Assembly: GCA_036495525.1 (NCBI GenBank)
Contig: DASXMR010000107.1
Coordinates: 41,512-105,511, forward strand
Direction of reading: 5' to 3'
DNA from: DASXMR01 sp036495525
Lineage (GTDB): Bacteria > Actinomycetota > Actinomycetes > Streptosporangiales > Streptosporangiaceae
Length of the DNA: 64,000 nt
Part shown: piece after piece, positions 17,275-25,678 of the stretch
Layout: the number at the start of each line of letters is the position of its first letter
How positions within the stretch are numbered: position 1 is the first letter of the stretch
Notes under the pieces: generated by a model
What the model saw: only the letters and a program-made list of their open reading frames with translations
Databases searched by the model: none
What the model was told of the DNA's origin: nothing
Program-made: the position numbers and the translations under genes

Positions 17275-18266
17275 GCGTCGTCGTCCGGACACAGCCCGAC
17301 CCGTCAGCTGAGGCATCCAGCGGTCACCTCGAGTCGGTGCGCGGCATGCTCAGGGAGCGGCCGTCGGTCGTCCTCGGCCTGGCCCTGCTCGCTTTCTTCA
17401 TCCTCGTCGCCCTGCTCGGACCGCTGATCGAGCCGTACAGCACCGCTGCGCAGAGCGGACCGGTGTACGGGCCGCCTTCGCTGCGGCACTGGTTCGGCCT
17501 GGACGACGGCGGCATCGACATGTTCAGCGAGACCATTCAGGGCGCCCGCATCTCGCTGCTCGTCGGCGGCGCCGCGACGCTCGTCTCACTCCTGATCGGC
17601 GGGACCATCGGCATCGCGTCCGGCTACTTCGGCGGCGTCATCGACACCGTGCTGATGCGCATCACCGATTTCTTCCTGGTCATTCCCAGCCTGGTGCTGA
17701 TGATCGTGGTGGCCGCGCTGTGGGGCCCCAGCGTCACCCACGTCATCTTCGTCATCGGCCTGCTGCTGTGGACCACCACAGCCAGGGTCATCCGCGCTCA
17801 GGTGAAGAGCCTGCGGGAGCGCGGCTTCGTCTCGCATGCCCGCTCGTTCGGCGCGACGAGCCGCCGCATCATCCTCAGGCATATCCTTCCGCACGTCGCG
17901 CCGCTGCTGATTGCCAACATGATCCTGATGGTCGCCAACGCGATCTTCGACGAGACGACGCTTGACTTCCTCGGCCTCGGCTCCGCGTCCGCCGTCACCT
18001 GGGGAACGCTGCTGGAGCACGCCAATGACCGGACCGCGGTCAGCTACGGCGCGTGGTGGGCATTCGTCCCCCCTGGCGTCTGCATCGCCCTGGTCATCGT
18101 CGCGTGCTACCTCGTCGGGCAGGCGCTGGAGGACAGCCTGAACCCGCGGCTGCGGGTGGCGCACATCTCGACGAAGTTCTGGCGCATCCAGCAGGTCGCC
18201 CAGACGCTCCGTTCCGCCGAGCCAGCCGGCCGCGGCCGTACCGGGCCGCTCAAGGACAGGAAGTAA
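17271..18266 (+). CDS. ABC transporter permease (DppC-like)
   Basis: A 331-residue permease starting at ATG 17271, overlapping the previous stop. A longer open frame upstream is the shadow of the first permease. Features are an N-terminal helix (SVVLGLALLAFFILVALLGP), the mid-loop YSTAAQSGPVYGPPSLRHWF with FGLDDGG characteristic of DppC, and the coupling loop SFGATSRRIILRHILPH. The final hydrophobic segment is followed by a short basic tail. It is the partner of the DppB-like protein. Confidence 0.93.
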   Translation: MSVVVRTQPDPSAEASSGHLESVRGMLRERPSVVLGLALLAFFILVALLGPLIEPYSTAAQSGPVYGPPSLRHWFGLDDGGIDMFSETIQGARISLLVGGAATLVSLLIGGTIGIASGYFGGVIDTVLMRITDFFLVIPSLVLMIVVAALWGPSVTHVIFVIGLLLWTTTARVIRAQVKSLRERGFVSHARSFGATSRRIILRHILPHVAPLLIANMILMVANAIFDETTLDFLGLGSASAVTWGTLLEHANDRTAVSYGAWWAFVPPGVCIALVIVACYLVGQALEDSLNPRLRVAHISTKFWRIQQVAQTLRSAEPAGRGRTGPLKDRK

Positions 18267-18355
18267 GAGCTGCCCGCCGACGACGGTCATGGCAGCGGCA
18301 CGCTGCGCCCCGCCGGCGGGTGCTGGCGGTGCCGTCACCGGCTGAAGGGATCACG

Positions 18356-19195
18356 ATGCTCGGAAGGTTCTCGGTCTTCGCCGGCGGCCTCAACCATCCT
18401 GAAGGCGTCAGCTGGAATCCGGTCGACGGGCGGGTGTACGCCGGCGGCGAGGGCGGCGAGATCTACGCGATCTCACCGGCGGACAGGACCACCGTGCTGG
18501 CGGGCTCGACCGGCGGATCGCTGCTCGGCCTGGCGGTCGACGGCGACGGCCGGGTCTACGCGTGCGACGCGGAACGCGGCGAGATCGCCAGGCTCGACGT
18601 GGCATCGGGCGCGGTGACCTGCTACGCGCGCGGCGCCGGCGGTGCCGATCTCGACACGCCGAACGTCCTCGCCTTCGGCCCCGACGGCATGGCGTACGTG
18701 ACCTGCTCGGGCGAGGATGGCCGGCCCCAGATCGCCCGGATCGCGCCCGGCGGCGTGACCCAGACGTGGACCGAGGCGGTGCCCGGCTACCCCAACGGCT
18801 GCCTGGTCACGCCGGCCGGTGACGCCCTCGTGGTGGTCGAGGCCACGGCGCAGCGCCTGGTCCGCGTGCCCATCATGGCCGACGGCTCGGCCGGCCAGCC
18901 GGAGACCATCGCGCAACTGCCGGGCACCGACGCGGACGGCGTGGGCCTGGCGGCTGACGGCAGCTTCTGGGTGACCCTCTACCGGCCTGACGGGCTAATG
19001 CGGATCGCTCCCGGCGGGCCGGCCGAGCTGGTCGTCGACGATCATCTGGCCTCGCATCTAGATGCGCCGACGAACATCGCCTGGATCGGGCCGTCGCTCG
19101 ACCGCGCGGTGGTCAGCAATGTCGGCGGGCGGCACCTGTCCATCGCCGACCTCGGCGTCGCCGGCGCTCCGCTGCACTACCCGAAGGTGCCCTGA
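18356..19195 (+). CDS. SMP-30/gluconolactonase-like beta-propeller protein
   Basis: A 279-residue protein starting at ATG 18356 after GAAGGGA. It shows repeated blades such as GVSWNPVDGRVYAGG, LLGLAVDGDGRVYAC, VLAFGPDGMAYVTC and GVGLAADGSFWVTL, with metal-site candidates including HPEG near the start and PNG in GYPNGCLV. These fit the SMP-30/gluconolactonase/LRE family. It follows the permeases by 89 bases and shares one base with the SDR stop/start (TGATG), so it belongs to that operon. It would hydrolyse a lactone or cyclic intermediate in the cytoplasm; the substrate is unknown. Confidence 0.85.
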   Translation: MLGRFSVFAGGLNHPEGVSWNPVDGRVYAGGEGGEIYAISPADRTTVLAGSTGGSLLGLAVDGDGRVYACDAERGEIARLDVASGAVTCYARGAGGADLDTPNVLAFGPDGMAYVTCSGEDGRPQIARIAPGGVTQTWTEAVPGYPNGCLVTPAGDALVVVEATAQRLVRVPIMADGSAGQPETIAQLPGTDADGVGLAADGSFWVTLYRPDGLMRIAPGGPAELVVDDHLASHLDAPTNIAWIGPSLDRAVVSNVGGRHLSIADLGVAGAPLHYPKVP

Positions 19196-20001
19196 TGGCC
19201 AGGTTCGCCGGCCGCAACGTCATGGTCACCGGCGCCGCCCAGGGGATCGGGCGCGGCATCGCGGAAGCGTTCCTCGCCGAGGGCGCTCGTGTCTTCGCGA
19301 CCGACATCCGCGCGGACGGCCTCACCCGGCTGCGGGCACTGGCCGGGCCTGGCCGGCTGGAAGCCAGCGCGGCTGACCTGGGCGACTTCGCCGCTGCGGC
19401 GGCGACGGCACGTCAGGCCATCGACGTTCTCGGCGGCCTGGACGTGCTGGTGAACTGCGCCGGGGTGATGCCCGACGGGCCCTTCCTTGAGGTCACCGCC
19501 CCGGCCTTCGATCTGGCCTTCGCCGTCAACGCGCGCGCCCCGCTGGCGACGATGCAGGTGGCTGGCGCGCACATGGCGGCGCGCGGGCACGGTGCGATCG
19601 TGAACGTCGCGTCGGCCAACGCCTTCAAGAACGAGTCCCCCGAGTCGGTCTACAACGCATCCAAGGCCGCGCTCGTGGCGCTCACCAGGGCGGTCGCGCA
19701 CGAGCTTGGGCACCGGGGGGTGCGAGCGAACTGCGTGGCGCCCGGCCAGACGGTGACGCCGGAGAAGCTCGCCGCGATAGCGGCCGACGCCGAGACGGCG
19801 CGGCTCGAGCGCGAGTACCTGCGCCGGATTCCGCTGCGGCGGGCCGGCACGCCAGCCGACCAGGCAGCGGCCGTGCTGTTTCTCGCATCCGAGGACGCGG
19901 CGTGGATCACCGGCCAGACGCTGATCGTCGACGGCGGCGAGCTTGGCGGCGGGGACTGGTGGAATCGCGAGGACGCTCCCCCGCTGCCGGACGAAACCTG
20001 A
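19195..20001 (+). CDS. Short-chain dehydrogenase/reductase
   Basis: A 268-residue SDR with the cofactor loop TGAAQGIGRG, a Ser-bearing NVASANAF strand, and the catalytic YNASKAAL. The segment FATDIRAD after strand 2 has an Asp, which favours NAD(H). It is the last gene of the permease operon. The end ITGQTLIVDGGELGGG is typical of the classical SDR family. The substrate is not determined. Confidence 0.92.
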   Translation: MARFAGRNVMVTGAAQGIGRGIAEAFLAEGARVFATDIRADGLTRLRALAGPGRLEASAADLGDFAAAAATARQAIDVLGGLDVLVNCAGVMPDGPFLEVTAPAFDLAFAVNARAPLATMQVAGAHMAARGHGAIVNVASANAFKNESPESVYNASKAALVALTRAVAHELGHRGVRANCVAPGQTVTPEKLAAIAADAETARLEREYLRRIPLRRAGTPADQAAAVLFLASEDAAWITGQTLIVDGGELGGGDWWNREDAPPLPDET

Positions 20002-20149
20002 ACCCTGCACGGTCGAGCCCCGGGTGGGCCTGTCCCAGCGCCGGGCAGCTGGCCTGCCACTGTCAGGCCAGGACGCCCTGCCGGTCTGCGGGCAGCGGCG
20101 GCCAGGGCAGTGATGACCCCGGCCGCCGCGCCGCGCCGGCCCGCTAGGA

Positions 20150-20168
20150 CGCCAGGCAGGCCCTGGCG
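20150..20168. terminator. Hairpin between convergent genes
   Basis: Arms CGCCAGG and CCTGGCG (7 bp, perfect) with loop CAGGC, between the SDR (plus) and the binding-protein gene (minus). It could serve both directions; no T-run. Confidence 0.5.
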
Positions 20169-20181
20169 GCCGGCTCGCTGG

Positions 20182-21903
20182 CTATCCGCCCGAGCACAGG
20201 TGCACCTGCTCGATCGGGTCCTTGGAGAAGAAGGTGGCGAAGCCATCGGGTGAGGTGAGCACGCCGCACCACTTCTTGCTCCACGCTTCGAGCACGTTGA
20301 CGTACTCCAGGATGATGTACGGGCGGGCGCTGAAGATCATCTGCTGCATCTGGTACACGATCTTCTGCCGCTGCGCCACGTTGGTCGTCGCGGCCTGCTT
20401 CTTGAACAGCGCGTCATACGCGGGGTTGCAGTAGCCGCTGTCGCTCAGGTTGCCCAGCTGCTCGCAGGTGACAACGCTGAGCATGTAGGTCGGGTCGATG
20501 AACGCGTCCCAGCCCCACATCGCCATGGCGAAGTTCTTGTAGTGGTTGCCGTACAGGTCGTTGTTGAGCGTGGGGTCGTTGACGACCTGGACGTTGAGCT
20601 TGACGCCGATCTTCTTGAAGTCCGTGGCCATGATCGCCGCCGCCCTGGTGCCCTCGCCGCCGTTGTCTGTCGAGATCAGGAACGTGTAGGACATCGGGTG
20701 CCCGTTCGCTACCCGCAGGCCGCCAGACCCCATCTTGTAGCCAGCCTGGTTCAGCAGCTCGTTGGCCTTCGCGATGCTGTAGGGCAGCGGCTTGATGCTG
20801 GGGTCGGACCAGGAGCCGCTCGCTGGCGGCACGATCGAGCCGCCGGGCTGGGCGTAGCCCAGGTAGGCGACCTTGTTGATGGTGTTGCGGTCGGTCGCGT
20901 ACTCGAACGCCTCCCGCACCTTCGGGTTTGCCAGCTCGCGGTGCGAGGCCGCCTGATCGGGATTGGTGTTGATGATGATGTCGTGCAGGCTCGTGGCGTG
21001 CACGTTGATGATGTTCAAGCCGGCCGCCCTCAGCGAGGCGACCGCGGTGCCCGGCAGTGCCGGGTTGCCGAGCGCGGCGTCGATCTGCCCGGACTTCAGC
21101 GCCTCCACCTCAGCGTCGCTGTTGGCGAAGTACTGGTAGCCGAATCCCGCGATGTGCGGCCGCGGGCCGTAGTAGTCCGGGTTCCGCTTGAACAGCACGA
21201 TCTGGCTCTGCACGTACTTGGACATGATGAAGGGGCCGCCGCCGACCAGCGTGCCGCCCTTGGCCGGCATGTTGGTGAACTTTTTCAGCCCGGAGCCGTT
21301 GCCTCCGGCGTACTGCTGCCAGATGTGCTGGGGCAGGATCGGCACCTGCCCGAGCGAGGCAAGCACGTCGGCAACGGGGCTCGAGTACTGCAACACCAGC
21401 GTGGTGGGAGAGGTGGACCTGGCGCTGGTCATGTTGACGACGTTGCCGGCCTCCTCGGCCGTCGGGCCCTTCGCGAACTTCACGATCGTGCTGAGCGTCC
21501 AGGCCGCATCGGCAGCGGTCAGCGGCTTGCCGTCGGACCACTTGGCGCCGGGCCTGGTGTGGAACGTCCAGGTCATGCCGTCCGAGGACTGCTGCCAGCT
21601 GGTCGCGAAGTCAGGCTCGATCTGGTCGTTGCGCAGGTTGTACTGGACCAGGTATGGATACATGGCGTTGAACGCGTCCCCGGCCAGCGTGTTGCTGGTC
21701 GTGAACGGATTCAGTGAGGCGATGGTGGCCGGCGTGCCGAGCCGCAGAATCCCGCCGCTCGTGGCCGATCCGGAGTTTCCGCCGCCAGCTGCACTACTGC
21801 AACCGGAGACCGCGAGCGCGAGAGCTGCGGCGCACACAGCGCCCCGTCGCCACCTCCGGCTGGTCTGGCTGTGCACCTGCCGGTGCCGGCCTGGGAGCGT
21901 CAT
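20182..21903 (-). CDS. ABC transporter substrate-binding lipoprotein, family 5 (copy 1)
   Basis: A 573-residue extracytoplasmic binding protein. The signal region is basic (RRWRRG) then LALAVSGCSS, a lipobox whose Cys would be lipidated. The ribosome site AAGGAGA lies seven bases before ATG 21903. Family 5 features include GGILRLGTPATIASLNPF at the mature N-terminus and TWTFHTRPGAKWSDGKPLTAADAAWT. It is highly similar to the next gene, so the locus carries two related receptors for one set of permeases and ATPases. One operator copy lies 174 bases upstream. Confidence 0.93.
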   Translation of the reverse strand: MTLPGRHRQVHSQTSRRWRRGAVCAAALALAVSGCSSAAGGGNSGSATSGGILRLGTPATIASLNPFTTSNTLAGDAFNAMYPYLVQYNLRNDQIEPDFATSWQQSSDGMTWTFHTRPGAKWSDGKPLTAADAAWTLSTIVKFAKGPTAEEAGNVVNMTSARSTSPTTLVLQYSSPVADVLASLGQVPILPQHIWQQYAGGNGSGLKKFTNMPAKGGTLVGGGPFIMSKYVQSQIVLFKRNPDYYGPRPHIAGFGYQYFANSDAEVEALKSGQIDAALGNPALPGTAVASLRAAGLNIINVHATSLHDIIINTNPDQAASHRELANPKVREAFEYATDRNTINKVAYLGYAQPGGSIVPPASGSWSDPSIKPLPYSIAKANELLNQAGYKMGSGGLRVANGHPMSYTFLISTDNGGEGTRAAAIMATDFKKIGVKLNVQVVNDPTLNNDLYGNHYKNFAMAMWGWDAFIDPTYMLSVVTCEQLGNLSDSGYCNPAYDALFKKQAATTNVAQRQKIVYQMQQMIFSARPYIILEYVNVLEAWSKKWCGVLTSPDGFATFFSKDPIEQVHLCSGG

Positions 21904-22304
21904 AGCCTGTCTCCTTTCAAGCTACCGATCGGTAAACCGGCTATCCGCTGCCCGATAGAGCCGCAAAGGCCAATAGCCGGGTCCGCGAAAACGCGTGCAG
22001 AAACGACGGGCGGCCAGCTGCGCAGGGCGGCCCAGGGCGCAGGATCGGCCCCTCCAGCCGATATCGAGCCCATCTTGTCAACAGTTGACAGCCTAACACT
22101 TATGACATGTCGTGTACGGATTCCTTTTCGACTCTGACTCGCCAGAACTCGCTTCGCCGGCGCTGCCGGATGACCCGGCGCCGGCCGGTACCCGGCGGCG
22201 CGGGCGCCGGGCCCGCCCGCTGCCGGCGGCCGGCCGCCGAGCCTGGCCGGCCCGGCCACCGTCAGCGAGTTCGCCCTGTTCAGGCGTCCATGCCTGGACG
22301 CTTC
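21904..22304. other. Upstream region of binding-protein gene 1
   Basis: About 400 bases between two minus-strand genes. It holds one operator copy at 22077-22089; the remainder shows no gene or repeat that I could support. Confidence 0.5.
22077..22089. promoter_or_regulatory. Operator copy GTCAACAGTTGAC
   Basis: Perfect 6+1+6 palindrome, identical to the second site at 11025-11037, upstream of binding-protein gene 1. The minus-strand reading contains TTGACA, so it may overlap a -35 element; no good -10 was found at standard spacing. Confidence 0.65.
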
Positions 22305-24008
22305 TCAGCAATGGCGTACCTGCTCGATCGGATCCTTGGAGAAGAAGCCGTTGAAGCCGTCGGGTGAGGTCAGAATGCCGCACCATTTCTTGCTCCAGGC
22401 GGCCAGCACGTTGAGGTACTGCAGGACGATGTAAGGCCTTGCCTGGTCGGCGATCTCCTGCATCTTGAACACGATCTGCTGGCGCTGCTGCACGCTGGTC
22501 GCCGCTGCCTGCTCGTTGAACAGCTTGTCGTAGTTCTTGTTGCAGTAGCCGCTGTCGCTCTGGTTGTACCACTGGCCGCAGGTGATGACGCTGAGAATGT
22601 AATTCGGGTCGACGAACGAATCCCAGCCCCACATGGCGAGCTGGAAATTGCGGTAATGGTTGGCCAGCAGATCATTGTTCAGCGTGGTGTCGCCCAGCAC
22701 CTGCAGGTTCAGCTTGACGCCGATCTTGCGGTAGTCGTTCGCCATGATCTGACCGGTACGGAACCCTGGTCCGCCGTTGTCAGACGAGATCAGCAGCGAA
22801 TAGGACATCGGATGCCCGTCAGCGATGCGGACACCGCCGGATCCCATCCGGTAGCCCGCCTGATCCAGCAGGGCATTGGCGCTGGCGATGCTGAACGGCA
22901 GCGGCTTGACGGCGGGATCATGCCACTGCGTGACCGCGGGCGGGATGATGGACGCCCCCGCCTGGGCGTACCCGAGATAGGCGACCTTGTCGATGGTGTT
23001 GCGGTCGGTCGCGTACTCGAAAGCCTCGCGCACCTTCGGATTCAGCAGCTCCCGGTGCGACACCATCAGCGGGTTCGTGTTGATGATCAGGTCGTTGAAC
23101 GACATGGCCGGCTGATTGATGATGTTGAAGCCGCTGGCCCGCAGCGGGGCAATGTCGGTCGGCGGCAGGTTCGGGTTGGCGAGGGCAGCGTCGATCTGGC
23201 CGGACCGCAGCGCTTCCACTTCCGCGTCATCGTTGGCGAAGTACTGATAGCCAAACCCGTCGATGTGCGGTGCCTGACCGTAGTAGTGCGGATTGCGCTG
23301 GAAGAGGACGACCTGGCTCTGTACGTACTTGGTCAGCACGAACGGACCGCCAGACACCACCGGATGATTCGCGCTTGGCAGATTGGAGAATTTCTGCAGG
23401 CCCTTGCCGTTTCCGCCGGCGTACTGCTGCCAGACATGCTGCGGCATGATGTAGACCTGCGCCAGACTGGGCAGGACGTCAGCGACCGGGTGCGCGTAGG
23501 TGATCTGCACCGTGGTTGCAGAGGTGGCACGCGCGCTTGTCATGCCAAGCACGTTGCCCGCCACCACGCTGGTGGCGCCGGCCTTGAACTTGAGAATCGT
23601 GCTCAGCGTCCAGGCCACGTCGGCGGCGGTGAGCGGCTTGCCGTCGGACCACTGCGCGCCGGCCCTGGTGTGAAAGGTCCAGGTCAGGCCGTCGGACGAG
23701 GTCGACCAGCTGGTCGCGAAGTCGGGCTCGATCTGCAGTGTCTTCGTGTTGTACTGAACCAGGCTCGGATACATCACCTCGAACGAGTCGAACGACAGCG
23801 TCTGGGTGGTCACGAACGGGTTCATCGACGTGGTGGTCAGGTGCGTGCCAAGCCGCAGGATGCCGCCGCTGGTTCCGCCTTTGCCTGAGCTGCCGGACGA
23901 GCTGGCGCACGAGGCGAGCAGCAGTAGCAGGCACGGGACCAGGATGAGCGCGAGTGGCTGGCGCAGCCGGGAGCGAGTGAGCAGCCCTGGCCGCGCCAGG
24001 ATCCTCAT
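22305..24008 (-). CDS. ABC transporter substrate-binding lipoprotein, family 5 (copy 2)
   Basis: A 567-residue paralogue of the gene at 20182. The signal region ends in LLLLLASCASS, giving a lipobox Cys. The mature start GGILRLGTHLTTTSMNPFV and the block TWTFHTRAGAQWSDGKPL match copy 1 closely, as does the C-terminal WSKKWCGILTSPDG. GGAG lies just before ATG 24008. Two similar receptors may widen substrate range or affinity for the shared transporter. One operator copy lies about 457 bases upstream. Confidence 0.93.
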   Translation of the reverse strand: MRILARPGLLTRSRLRQPLALILVPCLLLLLASCASSSGSSGKGGTSGGILRLGTHLTTTSMNPFVTTQTLSFDSFEVMYPSLVQYNTKTLQIEPDFATSWSTSSDGLTWTFHTRAGAQWSDGKPLTAADVAWTLSTILKFKAGATSVVAGNVLGMTSARATSATTVQITYAHPVADVLPSLAQVYIMPQHVWQQYAGGNGKGLQKFSNLPSANHPVVSGGPFVLTKYVQSQVVLFQRNPHYYGQAPHIDGFGYQYFANDDAEVEALRSGQIDAALANPNLPPTDIAPLRASGFNIINQPAMSFNDLIINTNPLMVSHRELLNPKVREAFEYATDRNTIDKVAYLGYAQAGASIIPPAVTQWHDPAVKPLPFSIASANALLDQAGYRMGSGGVRIADGHPMSYSLLISSDNGGPGFRTGQIMANDYRKIGVKLNLQVLGDTTLNNDLLANHYRNFQLAMWGWDSFVDPNYILSVITCGQWYNQSDSGYCNKNYDKLFNEQAAATSVQQRQQIVFKMQEIADQARPYIVLQYLNVLAAWSKKWCGILTSPDGFNGFFSKDPIEQVRHC

Positions 24009-24064
24009 CGCCAGCTCCGGTCGATCTGACTTCTGGTCATCTCTGCCTCTCGGGTTGCGATGGT

Positions 24065-24167
24065 CCGGCAGGCGTGGCTGCCTGGCTGGATGGGGTGGCT
24101 GCCCGGCAGGCGTCGCTGCCGGGCTGGAATGGCCTGGCCGGCACGCGTGGCTGCCTGGCGGGAGGAG
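24065..24167. repeat. Three imperfect tandem copies of a 35-38 bp unit
   Basis: Units open with CCGGCAGGCG or CCGGCACGCG at 24065, 24103 and 24138 and continue with variants of TGGCTGCCTGGCTGG. Divergence is modest. No coding role is evident. Confidence 0.55.
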
Positions 24168-24464
24168 AACGAGGGAAGAGCCGGGCAGGCCGCCCGGCCG
24201 GATGTCTTGCCGCCATGAGAGCCGCAGCCGGACACCTCGGCCCGGCCTGGTCGTGCCTGCTGGCCAGCTCGGCCGGCCGTCCAGGCGACTGGGGAAACAC
24301 GCGACCCTGCATCAGACCTCCGTGGCCTGATGGACTTCCTGCGCCAGCAGGGCGGGCACGGCCATCTTGCCCGGCACGCAGCCGGCTTGCGCCTGCTACC
24401 TGCCGGTCAGATCGCGTTCAGGAAGTGCCAATCCCCGCTCACATGAAGTTCTCTTATCACGACG

Positions 24465-24477
24465 GTCAACAGTTTAC
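24465..24477. promoter_or_regulatory. Operator copy GTCAACAGTTTAC
   Basis: Member of the GTCRACAGTTDAC family, upstream of binding-protein gene 2 on the minus strand. Confidence 0.6.
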
Positions 24478-24724
24478 ACTCGACCGTTTCCTAAAGACAT
24501 AGCTTCGCGCTAGTTAACTTTGGTTACATCTGCTAGCTGAACGGAATCGTCCGTGCCGATTCCGGGCCGGCGGCCGCACAGGCGGGGCGGCCGGGTGGCG
24601 GCGTTGAGGCAGCATGCGGCCGGCCGGGGCAGCGCCCCGGCCGGCCTGTGCCTGGTGTGCGCCGACCGCAGTGCGAGCCCGGCCGGACAATGGGCTCGCC
24701 TGGTCAGCGGCAGGCTCGCGGAGC

Positions 24725-25183
24725 TCAGCCCTCGCCGCGGGCCCGGCGCATGGCCTCGCTGATCTCGTCGGTGTCGAAAGACAACGCGAAGAAGCCCAGG
24801 TGTTCGGAGTAGACGTCCGGCTCGACCTCTCCCTTCACTTCATCTTCGAGAATGTGATAGACGGGGAGCCCCAACTGGACTCCGGCTAGCGGACCGACAT
24901 AAGCAGGGTCGCCCTCTCGCACCGTCTCGGCGGCCACTTCGACCGCCTCGGCGTCGGCGGCACCCAGGATGACGACAAGATCCTCGGTGCCGACCTCATC
25001 AGCGAGCTGTTTGATCAGGCCCTGATTTTCCGGGTCCATAGCCCCAGAAGCCGTTCAAACGAAGCATTCTGTCCGCACGGCGATCACGACTCCGCCAAGC
25101 GATTCCGCTACCGCTGCGATTGCCTCGCCTGGCACGCTGTCCCGGTCGCCGAGAGCGATTACCTTCTTGCCGCTGAGATCCAC
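24725..25183 (-). CDS. grdA: Glycine/sarcosine/betaine reductase selenoprotein A (GrdA) with in-frame UGA
   Basis: The small redox carrier of the reductase complex; it passes electrons from thioredoxin to component B and carries the carboxymethyl-selenoether. I read 24725-25183 as one 152-residue gene with UGA at codon 43 decoded as selenocysteine. The GTG start at 25183 follows GAGGAGG by five bases. The first half VDLSGKKVIALGDRDSVPG matches the known GrdA start. Around the UGA the protein reads RTECFV-U-TASGAMDPENQ, matching the family's TECFV-U-TAAGAMDLENQ as I remember it, and the conserved ILGAADAEA and GPLAGVQLGLPVYH follow in the same frame. The length fits GrdA (about 155-160). It is the last gene of the grd operon. 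A conventional annotation would split or miss it. Confidence 0.93.
25028..25049 (-). promoter_or_regulatory. Candidate bacterial SECIS hairpin in grdA
   Basis: In the mRNA, five bases after the UGA, arms UUCUGGG and CCCGGAA (7 bp, one U-G pair) enclose the 8-nt loop GCUAUGGA, whose first base is G. The loop starts 12 bases after the UGA, somewhat nearer than in most bacterial SECIS elements. Found by hand, not by folding. Confidence 0.5.
25055..25057 (-). other. UGA codon predicted to encode selenocysteine in grdA
   Basis: The in-frame TGA stands exactly at the family's Sec position, between ECFV and TASGAM, with strong conservation on both sides. Confidence 0.88.
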
Positions 25184-25318
25184 TGTCACCTCCTCGTTCC
25201 TGCTGATCTTTCGGGTTTCCTGCTGACGGCTCGGGCCGCTCACCAGCTCACCGGACGCCGGGCCCGGCGGCAGGCGCAGGCTCAGCACCAGTGACCAGGC
25301 CACGCCCTGCCGCCAGGC

Positions 25319-25678
25319 TCAGCGCAGATGCTCAGGTACCGGCAGGCCGCGGGCCGGCGCCCCGGCCAGCAGCCGGTCCACCGCAGCGGCGATGCCCGGC
25401 ACGGTCACGCTGCCGCCGCTGAGCCGCTCGACTTCGATGCCGTCACGGAAGGTCACGTACGCGGGCAGGCCAGCCACGCGCAGGTCACGGCACAGCTTCC
25501 GGTTCTCCTCGGCGTTGAGCTTGACCAGCCGGAACTGACCGCCGTAACGCTCCTCCATCGCCTCGACCTCGGGCATGAGGGCCAGGCACGGCCGGCAGTG
25601 CGGGCCCCACACATCGAGCAGCACGTGCCCGCTGCCGGTCAGCTCGATGAAGCTTGTCAGGGACGTGTCAGCGGCCAC
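25319..25678 (-). CDS. trxA: Thioredoxin-like protein of the grd operon
   Basis: A 119-residue thioredoxin fold. The active site is WGPHCRPC (Cys28, Cys31), with the His/Arg interior differing from the usual WCGPC. The cis-Pro is in AGLPAYVTF. In known grd operons a dedicated thioredoxin donates electrons to GrdA, and the gene lies directly between grdC and grdA here. The GTG start at 25678 lies directly upstream of the grdC stop. No thioredoxin reductase gene is present in the window. Confidence 0.88.
   Translation of the reverse strand: MAADTSLTSFIELTGSGHVLLDVWGPHCRPCLALMPEVEAMEERYGGQFRLVKLNAEENRKLCRDLRVAGLPAYVTFRDGIEVERLSGGSVTVPGIAAAVDRLLAGAPARGLPVPEHLR

Larger units (their letters stand above)
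24009..24724. other. Long intergenic region between binding-protein gene 2 and grdA
   Basis: About 715 bases without a convincing gene. It holds three imperfect tandem repeats near 24065-24167 and one operator copy at 24465-24477 followed by a locally AT-richer stretch to about 24545, the likely promoter area for binding-protein gene 2. The long leader that this implies is unusual for the locus. Confidence 0.5.

Noticed and set aside
25055..25057. UGA as a frame-ending mutation of grdA
   Set aside because: The flanks TECFV and TASGAM match the selenocysteine context of the family too closely.
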